Assembly (NCBI GenBank): GCA_964530165.1
Contig: CAZGYE010000348.1
Location: 1-5,586, forward strand
Length of the DNA: 5,586 nt
Origin: CAZGYE01 sp964530165
GTDB lineage: Bacteria > Planctomycetota > Planctomycetia > Planctomycetales > Planctomycetaceae
Direction: 5' to 3'
Shown: positions 1-5,182 of the stretch, one piece after another
Position numbering within the stretch: the stretch's first letter is position 1
Layout of the letters: each line of letters begins with the position of its first letter
Notes under the pieces: generated by a model
Database searches by the model: none
What the model was told of the DNA's origin: nothing
Seen by the model: the letters and a program-made list of their open reading frames with translations, nothing else
Translations under genes and position numbers: made by a program

Positions 1-1
1 G

Positions 2-559
2 AGAACTACAGTAAAGGAATCCAGTCTACTCGCTAGGACCCACGCGATAGCTCCGTCCGCCAAGTACATTGTGTTGGCCAATGCCGACAGACGCCGCACA
101 CGCCACTATGACCCCGTTGGCAAATGGCTCAACGACATCGGCGCGAACAACAACACACGGGGCTTCATGGTTCCCAACGGACACCTGGACTTTGGCGTGG
201 ACGCCGACGGAGTGATCCACGCGGTCAACCCGGCCAAACACCGCATCGAACGATACACGCCCGAAGGCGAGTTGCTCTCGACTTTCGGCCGGTTCGGCGG
301 GCGCCGTCCCGAAGACTTCCCCGGCTGCTGCAACCCGACCAATCTGGCGTTGACCCCCCGCGGCGACATGGTGGTCACCGAGAAAGCGGCCCCCCGGCTG
401 AAAGTCTACAGCGCCGAGGGCAAGCTGCTGGCATTCCTCGGCGCCGAAGCATTCAACGCGAACTGTAAGAACATGGACGTCGCCGTCGATTCGCGGGGGC
501 GGATTTACGTCGCCGACACGGTTCGACTGCATATCTGTGTGTTCGAGAGGCGACCATGA
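2..559 (+). CDS. NHL-repeat beta-propeller protein, 3' part only
   Basis: The reading frame is open from the left edge of the window to a TGA at 557-559, giving 185 visible residues; the true start lies upstream. The GTG at 71 is not the start, because NHL-like sequence (APSAKYIVLANADRRR) continues unbroken across it. Three propeller-blade repeats are visible, at about 173-292 (PNGHLDFGVDADG, then NPAKHRIERY), 328-442 (NPTNLALTPRGDMVVTEK, then RLKVYSAEGKLL) and 467-556 (DVAVDSRGRIYVADT). Each has the NHL pattern of a hydrophobic strand, DxxG turn, short strand and H/R-hydrophobic-Y/F strand. A GCC-NP motif (Cys codons 326-331) and a Cys in the last blade (NCKNMD) may be structural or metal-related. 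NHL propellers usually act as protein-binding scaffolds. The stop overlaps the start of the exported ferredoxin gene, so this is probably an extracytoplasmic partner of it. The N-terminal signal cannot be seen and the function is inferred. Confidence 0.85.
   Translation, partial: RTTVKESSLLARTHAIAPSAKYIVLANADRRRTRHYDPVGKWLNDIGANNNTRGFMVPNGHLDFGVDADGVIHAVNPAKHRIERYTPEGELLSTFGRFGGRRPEDFPGCCNPTNLALTPRGDMVVTEKAAPRLKVYSAEGKLLAFLGAEAFNANCKNMDVAVDSRGRIYVADTVRLHICVFERRP
546..550 (+). promoter_or_regulatory. Ribosome binding site of the Tat ferredoxin gene
   Basis: AGAGG lies 5 bases before ATG 556, inside the end of the NHL gene. It is a partial Shine-Dalgarno match and supports ATG 556 as the start, giving an ATGA overlap with the upstream stop. 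Confidence 0.5.
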
Positions 560-1152
560 GCGAGCAAACCACGCGACGGCAGATGCTGGGCCATACCATC
601 CGGGGAGCGGGACTGCTCACCCTGGGCGGGGCGGCCGTGTACCTGGGCTCCAAGACCGAGGCCGAAGGCGCCTGGCGACTCGACCCGGAAAAATGCGTCA
701 ACATCCGTCTCGGCGTGACCGACCTCTCCGCAGTGTGCGAGACGTGCGCCGACACGTGCGTCCTGCCCATCTCGGCGGTGAAGGCGGTCAACGAGTTCGC
801 CAAGTGCGGGCGCTGCTGCATCTGTCCGGCTTATTACGACGTGACCAGCCAAGTCACCCCCGAGGGACTGCCCAGCAAAAAGCTGTGTCCCCGTGACGCG
901 ATCGAGCGCAATGCGATCGGCTATGTGGATGAGTATGATCCGCTCAACAACTTCTACGAGTACACCATCGACGAGGAGCTGTGCAACGGATGCGGGCGAT
1001 GCGTGATGGGGTGCAAGGAACCGGCCGGTCTCGGATCGATCCGCATCGAGGTTCGCTATGACCTGTGCCTGCATTGTAACCGCTGCACGATCGCCGAGGA
1101 GTGCCCCGACGACGCCTACCTGCACGAACCGCTCAAGACTCAGACTCTCTAA
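556..1152 (+). CDS. Tat-exported polyferredoxin (NapG/MauM-like, multi-[4Fe-4S])
   Basis: Predicted exported electron carrier of 198 aa. The N-terminus has a twin-arginine signal (TTRRQMLG, R7-R8) followed by a hydrophobic stretch at residues 17-31. No clear AxA cleavage site is seen, so it may stay membrane-anchored. The protein has 17 cysteines. One canonical [4Fe-4S] site is C143-x2-C146-x2-C149-x3-C153. A second is C171-x2-C174-x2-C177-x5-C183-P, with a longer last spacing. Upstream are C84-x2-C87-x2-C90-P with a distant C111-P, and C47 with C61-x2-C64-x3-C68, which could hold one or two further clusters. The general plan resembles NapG/MauM ferredoxins, which fold in the cytoplasm and leave by Tat with clusters inserted. 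It begins inside the NHL stop (ATGA), and the membrane polyferredoxin follows, matching the NapG-NapH pairing. Its electron partner is inferred from this neighbourhood. Confidence 0.85.
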   Translation: MSEQTTRRQMLGHTIRGAGLLTLGGAAVYLGSKTEAEGAWRLDPEKCVNIRLGVTDLSAVCETCADTCVLPISAVKAVNEFAKCGRCCICPAYYDVTSQVTPEGLPSKKLCPRDAIERNAIGYVDEYDPLNNFYEYTIDEELCNGCGRCVMGCKEPAGLGSIRIEVRYDLCLHCNRCTIAEECPDDAYLHEPLKTQTL

Positions 1153-1159
1153 CAAGACG

Positions 1160-1221
1160 GGCGAGCGGGGGGCGTCAGTCCCCCGGTTCCGGAACCAGCC
1201 GGCTGACGCCGGCCGCTCACC
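1160..1221. repeat. Compound GC-rich palindrome (REP/BIME-like)
   Basis: Two arms, 1163-1190 and 1191-1218, are inverted copies of one another (22 of 28 positions match) meeting at the perfect 12-bp palindrome GGTTCCGGAACC (1185-1196). One further pair on each side of a mismatch extends it to 1160-1221. Each arm contains its own hairpin: 1167-1172 with 1179-1184 around loop CGTCAG, and 1198-1202 with 1209-1213 around loop CTGACG, the same loop inverted. The element sits between the ferredoxin stop and the polyferredoxin start. It has no T-tract, so it is not a classical intrinsic terminator, though it could protect or partly terminate the transcript. It looks like a dispersed intergenic repeat; copy number in the genome is unknown. 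Confidence 0.8.
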
Positions 1222-1246
1222 GTGCTCTTTGTTGGACGCGCTGAGC

Positions 1247-2302
1247 TTGCGGAATCACTGGTTGGTCGTTGCAGCTCTGATGCTCGTCGCCCTACTCGCA
1301 GCGCCGGCTGCCGAGTCCCGTGCGCAAGAAGTCGAATACGAACGTCCGGTTGACTCGGCTCCGGGCGAAGAGGACATCGGCGAAGAGTACAAGACGCCGG
1401 ATGTGCAACGGACCCCGCCCCGCGAGTCATGGTGGGGGATGGTCGATGTCGCCGTGCTGGCGTGCGAATTGGCGGCCGCGACGTGGATCGTCCTCTGCAG
1501 GCGGAGCCGCAACTGGCTGATTGCTCTGACCATTGGTTGTCTGCTGTACTTCGGTTTCTACCGCGAGGGCTGCGTCTGCCCGATCGGGGCGATCCAGAAC
1601 GTAACCGTCGCGCTGACCGACGCGAGTTATGCAATTCCCTACGTGGTGATCATCTTTTTCTTCTTGCCGCTGGTCTTGGCGCTGCTGTTCGGACGGGTGT
1701 TCTGCGGCGGCGTCTGTCCGCTCGGCGGGATTCAAGATTTGGTGCTACTGAAACCGGTCGAGGTCCCGCGCCGGCTGGACAAGGCCTTGGGCTGGCTGAA
1801 GTATCTCTATTTGGCGGCGGCCATCTGGTTTGCGCTGCCGGAGGCGTGGCGACCCTCCATCACGTTGCCGACCCTGGCGGCGTGGCGAGACTTTATCACT
1901 TTGCCGAACTTGGCGTCGCGAGACTTCATCATTTGCCGGTTCGATCCGTTCGTCGGATTCTTTCGACGCACCGGCTCGGTGAACATGATGATCTTCGGCG
2001 GCTCTCTGCTGCTGTTGGGCCTGTTTGTCGGACGGCCGTATTGCCGGTATCTCTGCCCTTACGGAGCGTTGTTGGCGCTTTTGTCGCGGTTCTCGTGGCG
2101 GAGGGTGACCATCACCCCGGACGACGAGCTGGACTGCGGGCTCTGCACCGAGGCCTGCCCTTTCGGAGCGATTGAGAAGATGCGGGCCATTTCGTCATCG
2201 TGTCTGTATTGCGCTCGCTGCTATCCCTCCTGCCCCCGCGAGCGGGTGAAATGGCAGCAGGCGGAGAAACCGGAATTGGCCGTGTTGGAGAAGCAAGCGT
2301 GA
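1247..2302 (+). CDS. Membrane polyferredoxin, NapH/NosR C-terminal-like, 4Fe-4S
   Basis: Integral membrane iron-sulfur protein, 351 aa from the chosen TTG. The frame is open back to 1058, but that would overlap the ferredoxin and run through the palindrome. The start was chosen so that RNHW precedes a hydrophobic core and a likely cleavage site at SRA/QE (residues 24-28), a Sec signal. TTG 1229, TTG 1232 and TTG 1262 are alternatives and none has a good ribosome site. An acidic extracytoplasmic stretch (28-60) is followed by hydrophobic segments at about 63-84, 88-106, 128-149, 183-198 and 246-263. Motifs are C109-x-C111-P, C153-x3-C157-P and C266-x3-C270-P, typical of NapH/NosR/CcoG-type proteins. 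The C-terminal ferredoxin sites are C297-x2-C300-x3-C304-P (first ligand position is E294) and a complete C319-x2-C322-x2-C325-x3-C329-P. Family members move electrons between quinol or cytoplasmic donors and exported redox partners. The stop overlaps the NuoE-like start. Confidence 0.85.
   Translation: MRNHWLVVAALMLVALLAAPAAESRAQEVEYERPVDSAPGEEDIGEEYKTPDVQRTPPRESWWGMVDVAVLACELAAATWIVLCRRSRNWLIALTIGCLLYFGFYREGCVCPIGAIQNVTVALTDASYAIPYVVIIFFFLPLVLALLFGRVFCGGVCPLGGIQDLVLLKPVEVPRRLDKALGWLKYLYLAAAIWFALPEAWRPSITLPTLAAWRDFITLPNLASRDFIICRFDPFVGFFRRTGSVNMMIFGGSLLLLGLFVGRPYCRYLCPYGALLALLSRFSWRRVTITPDDELDCGLCTEACPFGAIEKMRAISSSCLYCARCYPSCPRERVKWQQAEKPELAVLEKQA
1859..1927 (+). repeat. Imperfect in-frame tandem duplication in the polyferredoxin gene
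   Basis: A 36-base unit (1859-1894, encoding ITLPTLAAWRDF) is followed directly by a 33-base copy (1895-1927, ITLPNLASRDF). Apart from one 3-base gap, 28 of 33 positions match. The next bases (ATCATTTGCCG) start like a third copy. It lies between the membrane segment at residues 183-198 and the RFDPF motif. Confidence 0.7.
2287..2290 (+). promoter_or_regulatory. Ribosome binding site deciding the GTG start of the NuoE-like gene
   Basis: GGAG is followed by an 8-base spacer and GTG 2299. This, with the GTGA overlap on the upstream stop, favours 2299 over the earlier in-frame ATG at 2200, which would add 33 residues lying over the polyferredoxin's ferredoxin domain. Confidence 0.6.
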
Positions 2303-3207
2303 AGCGCTCCGTCCAAAAGATCATCGCTTTGGCGATCGGCCTGCCGGCCCTGATTGTCCTGACGGCGACCGTCAGCACGATGTTTTCCGAGTATGCCGAC
2401 CTGCGCGACCGAACACAGGAAGTGAATGCTCGCATCGAGGTGCTGGACGTCGAAGCGAAGAAGGACGCCGCGAAGGTGCCGGAACTCGAGGACCTGCTGG
2501 AGCGTCAGACCGAGGCGACCGTCGCGCGGAACTCACGGTTGAAGATTCAGACGGCCGTGCTGAGCGTCTCGGCGGTTGTGTTTCTCGTGTGCGGCAAGTG
2601 GCTGCTCGCGTTGGCCGGTCAATCGGCGCCGAGTGTGTCGCGCACCCGAGCGGAACGGGACGGCTCGGCCGAGAAAGGCTGGCGACTGGGACGCCGGACT
2701 CGGGCGCGGCAAAACGGTCAAGCCGTAGCACCGGACATCGACTTGACGTTCGTCGACCGCGTCGTGGCGGAGGAAGGTCGAGCGACGGAGGCGGCCATTC
2801 CGATCCTGCAGCGGATTCAGAGTCACTATCGCTATCTTCCGGACGAGGCGCTCCAGCGAGTCTGTGAATTGACGGAGATTTCGCCGGCGCAGGTTGCCGG
2901 CGTTTCGACGTTTTACGCGCAGTTTCGCCGTTCTCCGGTGGGCAGGTACATCGTGAAGGTTTGCCACGGCACGGCGTGCCACGTTGCCGGTGCCACGGAG
3001 ATTACCGCGGAAGTGCGCCGGCGTTTGAAGATCGCTCCTGAGAGCGACACCGACCCGGAGCGCATGTTTACTGTGGACGAGGTGGCCTGTTTGGGATGCT
3101 GCAGTCTGGCGCCGGTGATTATGATTGAAGAGACGACGGCCGGCAAACTCACGCCGGTCAGTGCGTGCCAGGCGATCGAAGCCTATCGAGTGGAGCAGTC
3201 TGGATGA
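2299..3207 (+). CDS. nuoE: NuoE/HndA-type [2Fe-2S] subunit with membrane-anchored coiled-coil N-terminus
   Basis: Predicted electron-transfer subunit of an NAD(P)H dehydrogenase, 302 aa from GTG 2299. Residues 145-298 are a thioredoxin-like NuoE domain: helical start (VVAEEGRATEAAIPILQRIQ), the GVSTFYAQF motif at 201-209, and [2Fe-2S] ligands C222-x4-C227 (CHGTACHVAGA) and C264-x3-C268 (CLGCCSLAPV), the normal NuoE spacing. The domain passes electrons from the NuoF flavin in complex I and in Hnd/Hyd/Hox enzymes. Unusually, about 145 residues precede it: a membrane segment (8-30), a charged heptad-like helix (31-83, probably coiled coil), a second membrane segment (85-106) and an arginine-rich linker (115-137). 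Stand-alone NuoE is about 160-170 aa and soluble. The positive-inside rule puts the NuoE domain in the cytoplasm and the coiled coil outside. It overlaps both neighbours by 4 bp. Confidence 0.88.
   Translation: MKRSVQKIIALAIGLPALIVLTATVSTMFSEYADLRDRTQEVNARIEVLDVEAKKDAAKVPELEDLLERQTEATVARNSRLKIQTAVLSVSAVVFLVCGKWLLALAGQSAPSVSRTRAERDGSAEKGWRLGRRTRARQNGQAVAPDIDLTFVDRVVAEEGRATEAAIPILQRIQSHYRYLPDEALQRVCELTEISPAQVAGVSTFYAQFRRSPVGRYIVKVCHGTACHVAGATEITAEVRRRLKIAPESDTDPERMFTVDEVACLGCCSLAPVIMIEETTAGKLTPVSACQAIEAYRVEQSG
3192..3195 (+). promoter_or_regulatory. Ribosome binding site of the NuoF-like gene
   Basis: GGAG is followed by an 8-base spacer and ATG 3204. With the ATGA overlap on the NuoE-like stop, it supports 3204 rather than the upstream in-frame start at 3165. 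Confidence 0.6.
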
Positions 3208-5048
3208 GCGACCCGGGCGGCGTGGAAATCCGGATCGGCTTAGGGTCCTGCGGGATTGCCAGCGGGGCCCGTGCCGTTCGCGATGCGCTTCAGGCGGCCG
3301 CCCGGCAAGCCGGCGCCGACGTTGTGGTGAAAGCGGTCGGATGCAACGGCATGTGCCACCGCGAGCCGCTTGTGGAAGTCGTCAACGGGAATGGTCAGCG
3401 GGCGCTGTACGGTGACGTGTCGCCGGAGTTTGCGCGGACGATCGTTGCTCGGCACGTTGGCCCCCGCAGGATCCTTGCCCGGGCGCGATGGCTGGCCGGC
3501 GACTTGAGGAACCTGGTTTCGCCCAATGGTGAGCAGCAGGAACCGTCGGGACGGCAAATCGACCCGGCAACGGGGGCTGCCGGGGCGTATCTGGGGAAAC
3601 AGAAGCGAATCGTGCTGGAGAATTGCGGCCGGAGCGATCCGCTGCGGATCGAGGACTACCTGGCTCACGGCGGGTATGAGGCGCTGGAGCGGTGCGTCAA
3701 GGGCAGTTCGCCCGCCGCGGTGGTGGAGACAATCAAGCAGTCGGGCCTGCGCGGTCGGGGCGGCGCGGGTTTTCCGACGGGGCGGAAGTGGTCGTTTTGC
3801 AGCGCGTATCCCAGCCCGATCAAGTACGTCATCTGCAACGGCGACGAAGGCGATCCCGGGGCGTTCATGGACCGGCTGGTGTTGGAAGCGGACCCGCACC
3901 GCGTGGTCGAAGGCCTGGCGATTGCGGCCTACGCAATCGGCGCCGGCGAGGGTTATTTCTACATTCGCGCGGAGTATCCGCTGGCCGTCCGACACATTCG
4001 AGAGGCCATCCGACAGGCGGAGGACCGCGGCTTTCTCGGCCAGGGAATTCTCGGAACCGATTTCCATCTGAAGCTGGAAGTCCGGGAAGGCGCCGGCGCG
4101 TTCGTTTGCGGGGAAGAGACGGCGCTGATCGCCTCGCTCGCCGGACAGCGGGGAATGCCTCGCTTGCGGCCACCTTTCCCCGCCGAGCAGGGCGTGCGCA
4201 AACAGCCGACCAACGTGAACAACGTCGAGACGCTGGCCTGCGTGCCGTGGATCATTCGCCACGGCCCCGAAGCGTTCGCAGTCTTGGGCACCGAAACAAG
4301 TAAAGGGACCAAGGTCTTCGCGCTGGCGGGGAAAGTCCGACGCGGCGGGCTCATCGAGGTGCCCATGGGCATCACGATTCGAGAGGTCGTCGAGGAAATC
4401 GGCGGCGGCATCAAGGACGGACGCTCCTTCAAAGCGGTGCAGATGGGCGGTCCGTCCGGCGGGTGCATCCCGGCGTCACTGGCCAATACGCCGATCGACT
4501 ATGAGGCGCTGGCCCAGACCGGCGCCATCATGGGGTCCGGCGGCATGGTGGTCCTCGACGAGGGCGACTGCATGGTCGACGTGGCCCGCTTCTTTCTCCA
4601 GTTCACGCAGACAGAATCGTGCGGCAAATGCACGTTCTGCAGGATCGGTACGAAACGCATGCTGGAGATCCTCGAGGGCCTGTGCGAGGGCGAAGGACAG
4701 CCCGGCGACCTCGAAACCTTGAAAGAACTGGCCGATCGGGTCAAGCGAACCAGCCTCTGCGGACTGGGCCAAACGGCGCCCAACCCGGTACTGACTACGC
4801 TGAAGTACTTCCGCGACGAATACGAGACGCACCTGCACGAAAAGCGCTGCCCCGCGGCTCGCTGCAAGTCGTTGATCCGCTACTGGGTCACTGAGGAATG
4901 CATCGGCTGCACGCTGTGCGCCCAGGTTTGCCCGGTGGACGCCATTGCGTATCGGCCGTACGAGAAACACGAAATTGACGACGCGAAATGCACACGCTGC
5001 GGGATGTGCCTCGCGGCGTGCCAAGACGATTCAATCCGAGTAGAGTGA
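3204..5048 (+). CDS. nuoF: NuoF/HndC-type NADH-binding flavoprotein with N- and C-terminal Fe-S domains
   Basis: Predicted NAD(P)H-oxidising (or NAD(P)+-reducing) flavoprotein, 614 aa. Residues 8-85 form a thioredoxin-like [2Fe-2S] domain (GSCGIASGA, C16; GCNGMC, C47 and C51). After a linker, the NuoF core begins at about 135 (ENCGRSDP). It carries the glycine-rich FMN/NADH site GLRGRGGAGFPTGRKW (181-196), CNGDEGDPGAFMDR (211-224), EGAGAFVCGEETALI (295-309) and PTNVNNVET (335-343). The [4Fe-4S] site has C473-x2-C476-x2-C479 and C519. A family-typical pair C549/C554 (CPAARC) follows, then two ferredoxin sites: C566-x2-C569-x2-C572-x3-C576-P and C596-x2-C599-x2-C602-x3-C606. This order matches HndC/HydB of NAD(P)-linked, often electron-bifurcating hydrogenases rather than plain complex I NuoF. 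All key motifs look intact. It is translationally coupled to the NuoE-like gene. The enzyme's second substrate is not visible. Confidence 0.93.
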   Translation: MSDPGGVEIRIGLGSCGIASGARAVRDALQAAARQAGADVVVKAVGCNGMCHREPLVEVVNGNGQRALYGDVSPEFARTIVARHVGPRRILARARWLAGDLRNLVSPNGEQQEPSGRQIDPATGAAGAYLGKQKRIVLENCGRSDPLRIEDYLAHGGYEALERCVKGSSPAAVVETIKQSGLRGRGGAGFPTGRKWSFCSAYPSPIKYVICNGDEGDPGAFMDRLVLEADPHRVVEGLAIAAYAIGAGEGYFYIRAEYPLAVRHIREAIRQAEDRGFLGQGILGTDFHLKLEVREGAGAFVCGEETALIASLAGQRGMPRLRPPFPAEQGVRKQPTNVNNVETLACVPWIIRHGPEAFAVLGTETSKGTKVFALAGKVRRGGLIEVPMGITIREVVEEIGGGIKDGRSFKAVQMGGPSGGCIPASLANTPIDYEALAQTGAIMGSGGMVVLDEGDCMVDVARFFLQFTQTESCGKCTFCRIGTKRMLEILEGLCEGEGQPGDLETLKELADRVKRTSLCGLGQTAPNPVLTTLKYFRDEYETHLHEKRCPAARCKSLIRYWVTEECIGCTLCAQVCPVDAIAYRPYEKHEIDDAKCTRCGMCLAACQDDSIRVE

Positions 5049-5072
5049 AACTTCACAGCTTAACAGGGACTC

Positions 5073-5088
5073 ACGCAAAGACGCCAAG
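5073..5088 (+). repeat. Tandem octamer ACGCAAAG / ACGCCAAG
   Basis: Two adjacent octamers differ at one base. Strings of the ACGCAAAG type occur as dispersed intergenic repeats in various bacterial genomes; with only two units here this is a weak call. Confidence 0.35.
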
Positions 5089-5090
5089 GT

Positions 5091-5170
5091 TGGGTGGCCG
5101 GGTCTGACCAACGGGAAGGCCCGGAATTCGCAGATCTGGGCCATCGCTAGCGCTTTGACCCAGCCACCCA
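5091..5170. repeat. 80-bp intergenic element with 14-bp terminal inverted repeats (MITE-like)
   Basis: TGGGTGGCCGGGTC at 5091-5104 is matched in inverted orientation by GACCCAGCCACCCA at 5157-5170 (13 of 14). Inside, 5118-5125 (GGCCCGGA) pairs with 5135-5142 (TCTGGGCC) over 8 pairs, one of them G-T, around a 9-base loop. Two small palindromes, GGTCTGACC (5101-5109) and CGCTAGCG (5145-5152), lie on either side. It fills most of the 5049-5182 gap, the longest in the window. No open frame, T-tract or convincing promoter was seen in it. It could be a non-autonomous mobile element or an RNA-processing structure; no flanking target duplication is obvious. Confidence 0.65.
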
Positions 5171-5182
5171 CCGCAGCTGAGA

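Noticed and set aside
71..73. GTG as start of the NHL-repeat gene
   Set aside because: The frame is open to the window edge and the upstream residues continue the same propeller-type sequence, so the gene is truncated by the window.
1280..1282. ATG as start of the membrane polyferredoxin
   Set aside because: It falls inside the hydrophobic core of the signal peptide and would remove its charged n-region.
2200..2298. N-terminal extension of the NuoE-like protein from ATG 2200
   Set aside because: It would overlap about 100 bases of the polyferredoxin's ferredoxin domain, while GTG 2299 has a GGAG site and a 4-bp overlap like the next junction.
3204..3460. Missing first Cys in the N-terminal [2Fe-2S] domain of the NuoF-like protein as a defect
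   Set aside because: The GSCGIASGA form with a single Cys followed by GCxGxC is familiar in this domain type (HndB-like), so it is probably a family trait.
3240..4262. Long minus-strand open frame of 340 codons opposite the NuoF gene
   Set aside because: It mirrors a gene with every NuoF motif intact; long antisense frames are expected in GC-rich coding DNA, and its translation is arginine/proline rich with no recognisable domain.
5045..5056. GTGAAACTTCAC palindrome at the NuoF stop as a terminator
   Set aside because: It has almost no loop, a low-GC stem and no T-tract.
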